Source: Methylovulum sp.
GTDB lineage: Bacteria > Pseudomonadota > Gammaproteobacteria > Methylococcales > Methylomonadaceae
Direction of reading: 5' to 3'
Length of the DNA stretch: 64,000 nucleotides
Assembly: GCF_028687615.1 (NCBI RefSeq)
Contig: NZ_JAQTZU010000004.1
Location: forward strand, 68,293 to 132,292
In this document: one piece after another, positions 11,375 to 20,899 of the stretch
How the letters are laid out: every line of letters begins with the position of its first letter
Numbering within the stretch: the stretch's first letter is position 1
The notes under the pieces: generated by a model
What the model was told of the DNA's origin: nothing
The model's database searches: none
Seen by the model: only the letters and a program-made list of their open reading frames with translations
Translations under genes and position numbers: made by a program

Positions 11375-11476
11375 GTAACCGTACCAGCCACATCCCGGCA
11401 CACGAATCTGCTGTTACCGTTGCTCCCTTCCGGGCCTGGCGGGGTTCACAGCGTATCGTTGCGGGAGGACCGGCAC
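11375..11476 (-). ncRNA. ffs: Signal recognition particle RNA, small bacterial type
   Basis: On the minus strand the segment contains the conserved apical domain CAGGCCCGGAAGGGAGCA, followed by the paired strand GTGCCGGGATGTGGCTGG. The outer ends can pair (GTGCCG with CGGTTAC). About 100 nt, the size of 4.5S-type RNA. It lies directly upstream of dnaX on the same strand, a common gammaproteobacterial arrangement. The exact ends are estimated from the helix. Confidence 0.93.
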
Positions 11477-11561
11477 GATTACCATTATGTTCAGCCGTAT
11501 CGACTAAAGGCCAACAATTATGAGTGAATAACATCAACAACACAAGCTATTATTGATAATT

Positions 11562-11630
11562 TTTGCTTGGCAATAAGAAAACATCATCACAACAAAAAAA
11601 TAGGGGGAAACATAATCACTGCCAAGCAAA
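11562..11630. promoter_or_regulatory. Inverted repeat upstream of the copper oxidase gene
   Basis: An 11-bp sequence TTTGCTTGGCA at 11562-11572 returns as its exact complement TGCCAAGCAAA at 11620-11630, and a partial third copy (CCAAGCAAA) is at 11664-11672. The spacing of about 58 bases suggests regulator sites rather than one hairpin. The region lies between the SRP RNA and the multicopper oxidase start at 11765. No regulator is identified. Confidence 0.4.
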
Positions 11631-11764
11631 CAATTAACTGGTGGTATCATATCTTCAACATTACCAAGCAAAATGTTGGCAACAACAGAACATTTTATTT
11701 GAAATTGAGGGCTTACCATCGCCTAGAAATTGCAAAATCCGATATTTATCATTCACGTCAAGTC

Positions 11765-13411
11765 ATGACTAAAAAACATCTCGTTTTATTGGCCTTATTG
11801 CTTATGGCCTTAATTACCGCCGTTGTGCAGTTGTTCCCCAAAACCCTATCGTCCGCCGGGATTAATCCACCCCCAACTATTTACAGCCACCCCGAAGAAA
11901 CCAGCAGCGTCGAAAAACCTTGTTCCAACGAACATCCTGAATGGCGGCAAGCGCAAACCATCGAAGGCGTGGACATCGCCCCTGCCCTTGCTTGCGAACC
12001 CGATAACCCTTACGAAGTGGCAACCTCGGTCAGAGGCACGAACAATGTCTCGATGATGACCTTGATGCAGACTGATCTGGCGCAAGATGCCTTAATCATG
12101 GGCGAGGATGTCGATAAGGATGGCGACCCCGATGAAATCCACATCAAACTGGAAGTGGTGGAACTGAACGGCGCTAGCCCCGATGGCGAATTCCTCATCA
12201 ACACCTACCCTATTGCCCCCGGTATCCAACCTGGTTTATGGGTGTACGCGCCTAAATCACGCGGCATGGCTTTGAAGAACTTCAATTCCGTGGTCGCCAT
12301 CCCGATGCTACGCGCGCCCTCCCCCACTATCCGCGTCGAGCAGGGCGACAAGGTTTTTATCACGCTCGAAAACACCCACTACCTGCCGCACACTATCCAT
12401 TTGCACGGGGTTGACCACGCCTTCCACAATTCCAAAGGCGAAGATAACGATGGCACGGAAGAACATGCCGTGTTTCCAGGCAAAAGCCACACTTACGAAA
12501 TCCAACCGCGCCATGCGGGGACAATGCTGTATCACTGCCACGTCCAAACCGCCCAACATTTTATGATGGGCTTGCATGGCATATTTGTCGTCGAAGAAAA
12601 CCATCCGAACAACTGGGTGCAGACATTTAACGTCGGCGCAGGCCAAGTCCGCCATCCTTCTGTCGGCGTGAAAAACACCTACAGCCAAGAATATGATTTG
12701 GTCTACCAATCCATCGACAAAAAACTCTCGCAAATCATCCAGAACGCCAACGATCCGCGTTTGGTCGCACAACGCATGAGCCGCGATTACAACATGACCG
12801 AATCGTTTGAAAATTATTTTCTGCTCAACGGGCATTCTTTCCCTTACACCTTACGCGACGGCATAATTGCCGTCAACGACAATGAAAACGTCAAGCTGCG
12901 TATCGCCAATGTGCAACGCTCGCCCGTCGCCATCCATTTTCACGGCCACAAAGCCACTATCACCGCGTATGATGGCGTAGACCAAGCGGAAGCGGCCCGC
13001 ATCACCCGCGATGTGTTCGACATTGCCCCTGCGCAACGGATAGATTTGCAGCTTTCCACCCAAAACAACGGCGTAAACAGCTATGGGCCCGGTTTATGGA
13101 TGTTCCACGACCATGTCGCGACGGGTACGACTAGCGACGGCATGGAACCCGGCGGCAATATGGCGATTTTGGCCTACAAGCCCTTGCTGGACGAACAAGG
13201 AATGCCGACCATGCACGATGACTTGTTGAACGAAGTGTTCAGCAAAGATTATTACGCCAAAAAACAAGCATTATGGGCGCAAGGCGATTTTAAACACTTG
13301 CTGGGCGATGCTGGGCTGATTGTCCCGACCTATTGGCAAATTATTTTATTCGGGCTGGCGGCTGGTTTGCTGATCGGCCTGGCCTTAGTTTTTACCCTGA
13401 AACGTAAATGA
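11765..13411 (+). CDS. Membrane-anchored two-domain multicopper oxidase
   Basis: A 548-residue protein with an N-terminal hydrophobic segment (residues 5-23) and a C-terminal helix (about 524-545) ending in KRK. The first cupredoxin domain has IHLHG (HLH at 212-214) and YHCHVQTAQH, where Cys258 and flanking His are type-1 copper ligands. The second has HFHGH (391-395) and MFHDHV (448-450) but no Cys, so only domain 1 seems to hold type-1 copper. An acidic loop DVDKDGDPDE (116-124) may bind calcium. Start at 11765 puts the hydrophobic segment first; no good ribosome site was seen. A cupredoxin gene follows. The substrate is unknown. Confidence 0.82.
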   Translation: MTKKHLVLLALLLMALITAVVQLFPKTLSSAGINPPPTIYSHPEETSSVEKPCSNEHPEWRQAQTIEGVDIAPALACEPDNPYEVATSVRGTNNVSMMTLMQTDLAQDALIMGEDVDKDGDPDEIHIKLEVVELNGASPDGEFLINTYPIAPGIQPGLWVYAPKSRGMALKNFNSVVAIPMLRAPSPTIRVEQGDKVFITLENTHYLPHTIHLHGVDHAFHNSKGEDNDGTEEHAVFPGKSHTYEIQPRHAGTMLYHCHVQTAQHFMMGLHGIFVVEENHPNNWVQTFNVGAGQVRHPSVGVKNTYSQEYDLVYQSIDKKLSQIIQNANDPRLVAQRMSRDYNMTESFENYFLLNGHSFPYTLRDGIIAVNDNENVKLRIANVQRSPVAIHFHGHKATITAYDGVDQAEAARITRDVFDIAPAQRIDLQLSTQNNGVNSYGPGLWMFHDHVATGTTSDGMEPGGNMAILAYKPLLDEQGMPTMHDDLLNEVFSKDYYAKKQALWAQGDFKHLLGDAGLIVPTYWQIILFGLAAGLLIGLALVFTLKRK

Positions 13412-13421
13412 GTCCAGAAAT

Positions 13422-13472
13422 AGACCTGTCAGGTTTTAGTACCCTCTAGGGCACAAGAAACCTGACAGGTCT
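13422..13472. repeat. Palindromic repeat, variant copy
   Basis: Fifteen-base arms AGACCTGTCAGGTTT (13422-13436) and the exact complement (13458-13472) around a 21-base loop. It is a variant of the AGACCTTTCAGGTTT palindrome found at 43547, 48978 and 57046. It lies just after the multicopper oxidase and may also fold in its mRNA 3' end. Confidence 0.8.
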
Positions 13473-13498
13473 TCTAAATAACAAACAGCCGTAAAAAC

Positions 13499-14164
13499 AT
13501 GATGAACCACCCAAAACCAAACTACACCATGAAATCAATCCTGATTTTTAGCTTGCTGCTCGCCTCAAGTCTCGCAAACGCCGAAGGCCATCACCACACG
13601 GGCATGGTGATGGATGAAAAAGGCATGATTATGAACGACAACCCCGACAGATTGCCGCGTGACTGCACCAAGCTCTCGGAAACCGTCGACATCACCATCC
13701 ATGCCGGACAGCAATATGCCACTAAATTCAACGGCAAAATGTTCGCTTTTGACAAGCAAGAATGGAATGTCAAACCCTGCGCCAAAATCAACATCACCTT
13801 CATCAACGACGACCAAATCCGCCACCAATTGATGATCCACGGCCTGCCAGGGTATTTGTACCCCGACGGCATGTTCCACCTGGAACTCAATGGCGCGGGA
13901 AAACTGCAAGCCTCGCTGATACTGCCCAGCCAGAAAAAAACCTATCTGGTGCATTGCGAGCTGCCGCAACACATGGAAAAAGGCATGAAAGCGCAACTGA
14001 AAGTCGATGGCGGCGATGGCGATTTGCCCAGCATCCCAGGCATCAGCGCGGCGGTGAATGCCGATGATTATCCAGTCGATTGGACACACACCAATCTTGC
14101 GATCCTTTTGCTGTGCGTGTTGGCGGGTTCCGCCTTACCCTTGTTGATTTTAAAACTGCGTTAA
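13499..14164 (+). CDS. Membrane-anchored cupredoxin
   Basis: A 221-residue protein with a signal peptide (cleavage near residue 28, ANA-EG), a His-rich mature start (HHHTG), a cupredoxin fold and a C-terminal membrane helix (about 198-217). Type-1 copper ligands are visible: His109 in RHQLMIHG, then Cys153, His158 and Met163 in HCELPQHMEKGM. It should be an electron carrier held at the outer face of the inner membrane. It lies 87 bases after the multicopper oxidase, which has the same C-terminal anchoring, so a redox pair is likely. An ATG at 13529 is an alternative start. The physiological partner is not known. Confidence 0.82.
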   Translation: MMNHPKPNYTMKSILIFSLLLASSLANAEGHHHTGMVMDEKGMIMNDNPDRLPRDCTKLSETVDITIHAGQQYATKFNGKMFAFDKQEWNVKPCAKINITFINDDQIRHQLMIHGLPGYLYPDGMFHLELNGAGKLQASLILPSQKKTYLVHCELPQHMEKGMKAQLKVDGGDGDLPSIPGISAAVNADDYPVDWTHTNLAILLLCVLAGSALPLLILKLR

Positions 14165-14210
14165 AGGATGCGCGGCCATCTTGTTCACCAATCAAAAACC
14201 AACGCCCACA

Positions 14211-14246
14211 AAAAAGCCCGTCAAACTCATTACAAACGGGCTTTTT
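14211..14246. terminator. Bidirectional terminator between cupredoxin gene and rpmE
   Basis: Eleven-base arms AAAAAGCCCGT (14211-14221) and ACGGGCTTTTT (14236-14246). T-rich tails exist on both strands, so it can end the plus-strand cupredoxin transcript and the minus-strand rpmE transcript. Confidence 0.88.
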
Positions 14247-14294
14247 GTTTGAATCCGGCTGGAGTTCCGGCGCAACGCCGGAAATACGGCAGAT

Positions 14295-14495
14295 TTATTT
14301 GCCGTATTTTTTGCGGAATTTATCAACGCGGCCAGCGGTGTCAACGACGCGTTGTTTGCCTGTATAAAAAGGATGGCAAGATGAGCACACCTCAATTTGC
14401 AGGTCTTTCGCAATGACCGAGCCAGTGACAAAAGTATTACCGCAACCGCAAGTTACGGTAATTTGTTTATAGTTTGGATGAATATCTGGTTTCAT
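14295..14495 (-). CDS. rpmE: 50S ribosomal protein L31
   Basis: A 66-residue ribosomal protein of the zinc-binding (C+) type: Cys16 and Cys18 in [10 protein letters not shown] and the pair in [12 protein letters not shown] are present. It begins [12 protein letters not shown], and the tail [10 protein letters not shown] is standard. It is transcribed alone, divergent from xthA, and ends at a strong hairpin. The presence of the Cys form means the protein can serve as a zinc store. Confidence 0.97.
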   Translation of the reverse strand: MKPDIHPNYKQITVTCGCGNTFVTGSVIAKDLQIEVCSSCHPFYTGKQRVVDTAGRVDKFRKKYGK

Positions 14496-14586
14496 ATCGC
14501 TTCACATTACCCGCAAACGGGCTATACCTGAAAAAACTACCTATAATACGTTTTTACTCTAAAAACCGCAACCTGCAAATGACATT

Positions 14587-15360
14587 ATGCGCATAATAAG
14601 CTTAAATACCAACGGCATCCGCTCAGCGGAACGCAAAGGCTTTTTCACATGGATGCAACAACAAAACGCCGATGTGGTGTGTATCCAGGAAACCAAAGCA
14701 CAGTTACATCAACTTGCAACCGATATTTTTCATCCCGAAAATTACTACTGCTTCTACCACGATGCCGAAAAAAAGGGCTACAGCGGCGTGGCGTTGTATT
14801 GCAAAAATCAGCCGGATGCAATCAACCAGGGAATAGGCTGGCCTGATTTTGACTCGGAAGGCCGTTTTATTGAAGCCCGGTTCGGCAATCTCAGCGTGGT
14901 TTCCTTGTATCTGCCATCCGGCTCCTCCAGTGAAGAACGGCAAAGCGTCAAATTCGATGTCATGGCACGTTTGGCACCTTACCTGCAAAACCTCGCAGAA
15001 AACGGGCGCGACACCATTATCTGCGGTGACTGGAACATCGCCCACAAAGAAATCGACTTGAAAAACTGGCGCGGCAACCAGAAAAACTCCGGTTTTTTGC
15101 CCGAAGAACGCGCTTGGCTGGACGGTTTATTAACTAGCGGACGCTGGTACGACGCCTTCCGCTTGGTGAATCAGGAAGCCGGGCAATACACCTGGTGGTC
15201 CAACCGTGGGCAGGCTTGGGCAAAAAACGTGGGCTGGCGCATTGATTATCAAATCATCAGCACATCGTTAAAAGATAAAGTCCAAACAGCGGGCATTTAT
15301 AAAGATGAACGCTTTTCAGACCACGCCCCGTTGATTATCGACTATGATTACCAGCTATAA
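14587..15360 (+). CDS. xthA: Exodeoxyribonuclease III
   Basis: A 257-residue AP endonuclease/3'-5' exonuclease of base-excision repair. Catalytic blocks are visible: LNTNGIRSA (residues 6-14), VCIQETKAQ with the metal-binding Glu (about 31-39), GDWNIAHKEIDLKN (about 147-160), RIDYQII and the C-terminal SDHAPLIIDY. Length matches the ExoA/XthA group. A TATAAT sequence at 14542-14547 is a candidate -10 box; no good -35 was seen. Confidence 0.95.
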   Translation: MRIISLNTNGIRSAERKGFFTWMQQQNADVVCIQETKAQLHQLATDIFHPENYYCFYHDAEKKGYSGVALYCKNQPDAINQGIGWPDFDSEGRFIEARFGNLSVVSLYLPSGSSSEERQSVKFDVMARLAPYLQNLAENGRDTIICGDWNIAHKEIDLKNWRGNQKNSGFLPEERAWLDGLLTSGRWYDAFRLVNQEAGQYTWWSNRGQAWAKNVGWRIDYQIISTSLKDKVQTAGIYKDERFSDHAPLIIDYDYQL

Positions 15361-15466
15361 AACAAATTTGCATAATTTCTGACCATCAAAACCTAAGCAT
15401 TAAACCCCTTCCGCCAAACCGCTTTTCTGTATAATCAAACGCTTTTAACTGTTGTTATTCCTCCAG

Positions 15467-16369
15467 ATGCAGATTCCTATCCCTTTCAAGACGATTGGCA
15501 TTATCGGCAAGTCCAGCGACCTACGCATAGGCGCGACCTTGACTTTGCTTTATGGCTATCTGAAAGCAGCCCAACATACAGTGATTATTGAGCAAGATAG
15601 TGCTGGATTCATCGAAGATACCAAGGTAAACGCATGTCCAATTGATACCATAGGGGAACATTGCGATTTAGTCATTGCCGTTGGCGGCGACGGCACGTTT
15701 TTATCGGCGGTGCGGGCGGTGGTGGCTTACGATATTCCTATCATTGGCATCAACTTGGGTCGGCTAGGGTTTTTAGTGGACATTTCGCCAGACCAGTTGC
15801 CTGAGAAACTGCACCGCATCCTGCAAGGCCATTACACCGAAGAAAAACGCTATCTGCTACGCACCAAAATTATCCGTGACGGACAGGTCATCCACGAAGA
15901 GACCGCCGTCAACGAAGTGGTCGTCCATCGCTGGATCACACCGAGCATGATTGAAATCATCACCAAAATCGATGGGGTGTTTTTAAATTCCCAGCGTTCC
16001 GATGGCCTGATCATATCCACACCGACAGGCTCAACGGCTTATTCGCTGTCCGCTGGCGGGCCGATTTTATCGCCTTCGTTAAACGCACTGGTGCTGGTGC
16101 CGTTAAACCCACATACCTTGTCGAACCGCCCGATTGTGATTGCCGACAGTGCGGAAATTGAAATCAGTTTTTGTCAAACTAAGCAAATCAATGCCTTGGT
16201 GACTTGCGACCACATCGAAATTCCGAAAGTGTTGATCAGCGACAAGATTTTAATAAAACAGGAACCTAAACCCATTAGAATCCTGCATCCAGAAGGTTAT
16301 GATTACTTTTACATCCTCAGGAACAAACTCAACTGGAGCAGTGGCTACCACACATCCCCGACATGTTAG
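15467..16369 (+). CDS. nadK: NAD kinase
   Basis: A 300-residue kinase that makes NADP from NAD. The GGDGTFLSA motif (about residues 71-79), NLGRLGFLVD and TPTGSTAYSLSAGGPIL are present. ATG at 15467 is chosen; an in-frame TTG at 15452 would add five residues. It overlaps recN by 7 bases, as in many gammaproteobacteria, so the two are translated from one mRNA. The C-terminus (NKLNWSSGYHTSPTC) runs slightly past the usual end. Confidence 0.95.
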   Translation: MQIPIPFKTIGIIGKSSDLRIGATLTLLYGYLKAAQHTVIIEQDSAGFIEDTKVNACPIDTIGEHCDLVIAVGGDGTFLSAVRAVVAYDIPIIGINLGRLGFLVDISPDQLPEKLHRILQGHYTEEKRYLLRTKIIRDGQVIHEETAVNEVVVHRWITPSMIEIITKIDGVFLNSQRSDGLIISTPTGSTAYSLSAGGPILSPSLNALVLVPLNPHTLSNRPIVIADSAEIEISFCQTKQINALVTCDHIEIPKVLISDKILIKQEPKPIRILHPEGYDYFYILRNKLNWSSGYHTSPTC

Positions 16370-18060
16370 TGAACCTTACCATTATCGACCTCGCGGTCGT
16401 CAAACTGCTCGACCTTGACCTAGACAAAGGCATGTCGGTGCTGACTGGCGAAACCGGTGCCGGCAAATCCATTTTATTGACCGCCTTAGGGCTGGCTTTG
16501 GGCGACAGGGCCGATTCCGGTTATGTACGGCCTGATTGCAAACGCGCGGAAATTAATCTGGAATTTGATTTAAGCGACGCGCCGTTGGCACAGCAGTGGT
16601 TATTGGACAATGAGCTGGATGACGAAGGGCAATGCCTGATCCGCCGCATCATCAACCAGGACGGACGCTCCAAAGCCACAATCAACAGCCGCCCCGTAAC
16701 CTTGCAATCCTTGCAGGAACTCAGCGGAAAACTGGTGGAAATCCACGGGCAACACGCCCATCTGACCTTGCTGAACGGTGATGAGCAACGCCGCTTGCTG
16801 GATGTTTACGCGAAAAACCAGCCCTTGCTGGACGAGCTGAACAACGGCTTCCGTGCTTGGCAAAAAACCAATAAAGAATTGATTGCTTTACAAAAATCTG
16901 CCGCAGATCAAACCGAGCGTGAAGCCATGCTGGCTTATCAAATTGATGAGCTACAGCAATTGGAATTGGGGAGTTTCAATTACGCAGCCATCACCGAAGA
17001 ACACGATAAACTGGCGAATCTGGGCGAAATTTTGACGATAGGCCAGGGTCTGGTCGATACCTTGTACGAAAATGACCAAGCGTCGGTCATCTCCAGGCTT
17101 GGGCATAGCCTGACGGAGCTGACCCACATTGCCCGTTATGCGCCGGAACTGAACGAGATTTCAAGCCTGTTGGCGGAAGCGAAAATCCAAACCGAAGAAG
17201 CGGCATTGCAATTGCGGCGTTTTTTGGAAGCCCAAGAAGCCGACCCGCTACGCCTGAATGCTGTTGAAACCCAGCTCGGCGTGATCCATCAACTCAGCCG
17301 CAAACATCATATCGCACCGGAAGAATTGCCCGCGCAATTGACCAAACTGGAACACGAGCTCGACAATCTGACGCACAGCAGCGAGCGTATCGAAACCCTA
17401 AAAATCCAAGCTGAGCAGTTATTTGCCCAATACCACCAGCTTGCCGCACAACTCTCCCAGCGGCGGCAGGAACGCGGCATCGAACTGCAACAGCAAATCT
17501 CCGCCGTGATTAAAGAATTGGGTATGCCCAATGGCGAGTTTTTGGTGTCAATCAGCCAACAAAGCAGCGATATACCCAAGCTCAACGGCATGGACAAAAT
17601 CGAATTTCTGGTCGCATCCAATCCGGGCCTACCGCCCAAATCCCTGGCAAAAGTGGCATCGGGCGGCGAATTGTCACGCATCAGCTTGGCAATCCAAGTC
17701 ACTACCGCCAACGACAAAACCACACCGACCATGATTTTTGACGAAGTCGATTCCGGCATCGGCGGCGGCATTGCCGAAATCGTCGGGCAAAAATTGCGCC
17801 GCTTGAGCCATAACCGCCAAGTGATGTGCGTCACCCATTTGCCGCAAGTCGCCGCACAAGCCCACCAGCATTTGTTTGTTTTCAAAAACCACCAAACCGA
17901 CATCACGGCTTCCACCGTCCGTTTGTTGGACGGGGAAGAGCGCGTCAACGAAATTGCCAGAATGTTGGGCGGAGTCAATATCACCGCCAATACACTGGCG
18001 CACGCCCAAGAAATGCTAACCACAGGTTTCAATCCACACCCATCCACATCGGAAGGATGA
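16363..18060 (+). CDS. recN: DNA repair protein RecN
   Basis: A 565-residue SMC-like ATPase for double-strand break repair. Walker A GETGAGKSI is near residue 31; a long coiled-coil region follows (about 150-390). The C-terminal half has the signature VASGGELSRISLAIQV and Walker B IFDEVDSGIGGG. It starts inside the end of nadK. No LexA box was looked for successfully. Length is standard (553 in E. coli). Confidence 0.95.
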   Translation: MLVNLTIIDLAVVKLLDLDLDKGMSVLTGETGAGKSILLTALGLALGDRADSGYVRPDCKRAEINLEFDLSDAPLAQQWLLDNELDDEGQCLIRRIINQDGRSKATINSRPVTLQSLQELSGKLVEIHGQHAHLTLLNGDEQRRLLDVYAKNQPLLDELNNGFRAWQKTNKELIALQKSAADQTEREAMLAYQIDELQQLELGSFNYAAITEEHDKLANLGEILTIGQGLVDTLYENDQASVISRLGHSLTELTHIARYAPELNEISSLLAEAKIQTEEAALQLRRFLEAQEADPLRLNAVETQLGVIHQLSRKHHIAPEELPAQLTKLEHELDNLTHSSERIETLKIQAEQLFAQYHQLAAQLSQRRQERGIELQQQISAVIKELGMPNGEFLVSISQQSSDIPKLNGMDKIEFLVASNPGLPPKSLAKVASGGELSRISLAIQVTTANDKTTPTMIFDEVDSGIGGGIAEIVGQKLRRLSHNRQVMCVTHLPQVAAQAHQHLFVFKNHQTDITASTVRLLDGEERVNEIARMLGGVNITANTLAHAQEMLTTGFNPHPSTSEG

Positions 18061-18193
18061 CATACGCCCACTAACTACAGCAGGTAGCTTAACCGCCCCG
18101 TTATCGGACGGTTGTTTTCACGATGGCACCATCCTAAAAGTTCCGTCAAATCCCCGGAAAAATTGGGTATTTTAAATTAATCGAGGAGTATCA

Positions 18194-19222
18194 ATGACAC
18201 GCTTTCCAGCCGAATGGGAAAAACAATCCGCCGTCTTAATCGCTTGGCCCCATGAAACGGGTGACTTCAGTAACCGTTTGGCAGCCGTCGAACAGTCATA
18301 CGCTTTTATCGCCAAAACGATTAGCCATTACCAAACCCTGATTATCGTTTGCCGTGATCCAGCCCACGAACAACAGATTAGACGTTTGCTTGCGGACACT
18401 GCCAATATCCATTTTGTCCACGCGCAAACCAACGATATATGGGTGCGTGACACGGTATTTTTGACCGTGGAACAAGATGGAACCATGAATTTGCTTAATT
18501 TCATATTTAATGGCTGGGGCGAAAAATACCCGCATACACTTGACAATGCGCTGAACCATGCCTTGCTCGAAAAAGGATTGTTCCAAGATGTGCCCCATCG
18601 GGACATTAATTTTGTTTTGGAAGGCGGCAGTATCGAAAGCGATGGCAACGGCGCCATCATGACCACGCGGCAATGCCTGCTCAATCCCAACCGCAACCCC
18701 GGCTCGAACCAAGCTATCATCGAACGGCAATTGCGGCATTTTTTCGGTGCGGAACGGGTTTTATGGTTGGACCAAAAAAATCTTTCTGGTGATGACACCG
18801 ACGCGCATATCGACACCTTGGCGCGGTTTTGCACCGCCGACACCATTGCCTACACCAGTTGCGACGACGAAACTGACCCGCATTACGCCGGCCTGAAAAA
18901 TATGGAAGCGCAATTGCGGGACTTGCGCACCGCATCGGATGCAGCCTACCAGTTAATCCCCTTGCCTATGCCGCAACCAATTTTTGACGAGGATGACCAA
19001 CAATTGCCGGCCAATTATGCTAACTTCCTGATTATCAACGGCGCGGTCATGGTTCCGGTTTATGACGACCCGAATGACATCATCGCCTTGCAACGACTTG
19101 CGGAGTGTTTTCCTGACCGGCAAATAATCGCCACGCCGTGCCGGCCGTTGGTGCATCAATATGGTAGTTTGCATTGCATGACCATGCAGTTTCCAGTGAT
19201 CCGCCCAATTATCCACGATTGA
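18194..19222 (+). CDS. aguA: Agmatine deiminase-family protein
   Basis: A 342-residue member of the guanidino-modifying superfamily (porphyromonas-type peptidylarginine deiminase/agmatine deiminase). Known members turn agmatine into N-carbamoylputrescine on the way to putrescine. Visible motifs: AEWEKQSAVLIAWPH at the start, TNDIWVRDT near residue 79, LEGGSIESDG near 140, DTDAHIDTL near 200, and the catalytic Cys in GSLHCMTMQ at the end. WVRDT differs slightly from the common WARD block. A GAGGAG site precedes the ATG. No carbamoylputrescine amidase gene is adjacent, so substrate is inferred. Confidence 0.85.
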   Translation: MTRFPAEWEKQSAVLIAWPHETGDFSNRLAAVEQSYAFIAKTISHYQTLIIVCRDPAHEQQIRRLLADTANIHFVHAQTNDIWVRDTVFLTVEQDGTMNLLNFIFNGWGEKYPHTLDNALNHALLEKGLFQDVPHRDINFVLEGGSIESDGNGAIMTTRQCLLNPNRNPGSNQAIIERQLRHFFGAERVLWLDQKNLSGDDTDAHIDTLARFCTADTIAYTSCDDETDPHYAGLKNMEAQLRDLRTASDAAYQLIPLPMPQPIFDEDDQQLPANYANFLIINGAVMVPVYDDPNDIIALQRLAECFPDRQIIATPCRPLVHQYGSLHCMTMQFPVIRPIIHD

Positions 19223-19336
19223 ATGTTTGTAGGGGGAGGTAACTCCGGGGTCTTGACCTTAGCACAGGGTTTTTTATCACCACGGATTACCCCTATGATT
19301 TGTATGTTGCCAAAGAATTCACTATGATTCGCCAAG

Positions 19337-19785
<449 letters not shown>

Positions 19786-19844
19786 AATGGCGGCAAGGAT
19801 CAACAATATTTTTTAAAAATAATCATAAAAGCCTGCCCACAGGC

Positions 19845-20643
19845 TTGTTTCTCCTGCCCGAAATGGCTTGGGCGGATGGCATTAACCAAGCCAACACGGC
19901 TTGGATGCTAACGTCAACGGCGTTGGTCTTGTTTATGACGATCCCAGGCCTTTCGCTATTTTATGCGGGTTTGGTGCGCAGTAAAAATGTCTTGTCGGTA
20001 TTGATGCAATGTTTCGCCATCACTTGTTTGGTGTCGATTTTGTGGCTGGCAGGTGTCCACAGCTTTATTTTCAGCAACGGTGGCGGGCTGCAAAAAATTA
20101 TTGGCGGCGCATCCAAAATGTTTGTTGCAGGCATGGACACCACCTCGCTGAACGGCGACATTCCCGAAACGGTTTTTTTCATGTTTCAAATGACTTTCAC
20201 CATCATCACCCCTGCGTTGATAGTCGGTGCGTTTGCCGAACGTATGAAATTTTCGGCGATGTTGTGGCTTAGCGCCTTATGGCTGATCATGGTTTATATG
20301 CCGATCTGCCACTGGATGTGGGGGGCGGTTGGCAGATATGGGTGCTCTGGATTTTGCTGGCGGTATCGTCATCCATGTCAATGCGGGGGGTGCCGCATTG
20401 GTATCGGCTTTGGTGCTGGGCAACCGCAAAGGTTTCCCGACCACTGCCATGCCGCCACACAATATGACGCTGGTCGTCACTGGCGAGGGCATGTTGTGGG
20501 TGGGCTGGTATGGTTTCAGCGTACAAGCCGCCACCATCTGGAGCGCATTGTCCAGCTATCTTATTTTGAAATTGCTCGATAGCTGGCTAGGTTTGCGGGT
20601 CACCCCTGATGAACACGAAGAAACCGGTTATCTCGATTTATAG
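19845..20643 (+). pseudogene. amtB: Ammonium transporter amtB, frameshifted and internally deleted
   Basis: The first frame (19845 to about 20325) gives a normal AmtB N-terminal half: GLSLFYAGLVRSKNVLSV, then IVGAFAERMKFSAM and CHWMWG. There the frame shifts, and the next frame continues with MGALDFAGGIVIHVNAGG, PPHNMTLVVTG and WVGWYGF. The sequence then jumps straight to a C-terminal block (LSSYLILKLLD, LGLRVTPDEHEETGYLDL), so roughly 150 residues of the second half are missing. Only about 265 residues remain of the usual 400-430. No ATG start is visible at the 5' end either. The product cannot form a full channel. Confidence 0.9.
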
Positions 20644-20713
20644 TTTGGTTTAGACAAATAGGCGGCATTTTATCTGTTTGGATGCCGCCTTTTTTGTTTA
20701 TAATCAATCACAA

Positions 20714-20781
20714 TATTACAATCCCATAAGTGCTTGCTTGTTTTACTAAAAGAACGGGTAAGCACTTATGGGATTGTAATA
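20714..20781. repeat. Perfect 22-bp hairpin after amtB remnant
   Basis: Arms at 20714-20735 and 20760-20781 are exact complements (core ACAATCCCATAAGTGCTT) around a 24-base loop. The arm is the same as the type A repeat at 19337. It lies 70 bases after the amtB end and lacks a T-tract, so it looks like a repeat element more than a terminator. Confidence 0.8.
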
Positions 20782-20851
20782 CCCATTCAACAAGATTATG
20801 TGTGTTCACAATTACTTGCTAAAAAGCGTGGGCGGGGCGTTCCCTGTTCGA

Positions 20852-20876
20852 TGCAAGCACTTATGAAGCAATTAAT
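20852..20876 (+). repeat. Type B 25-bp dispersed repeat
   Basis: Begins TGCAAGCACTTATGAAGCAA; matches the copy at 19381 with two differences and the inverted copy at 29837. It lies 24 bases before the DUF748 gene start. Confidence 0.65.
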
Positions 20877-20899
20877 AACTGCTGAAAAATCCGCCGCTT

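Noticed and set aside
11342..11401. Longer N-terminus for DnaX
   Set aside because: The extra 20 codons have no similarity to DnaX and overlap the SRP RNA; the conserved start is MNYQVLARKWRP.
20714..20781. Terminator of glnK-amtB
   Set aside because: The stem is perfect but has no T-tract and its arm recurs at 19337, so a repeat element fits better.
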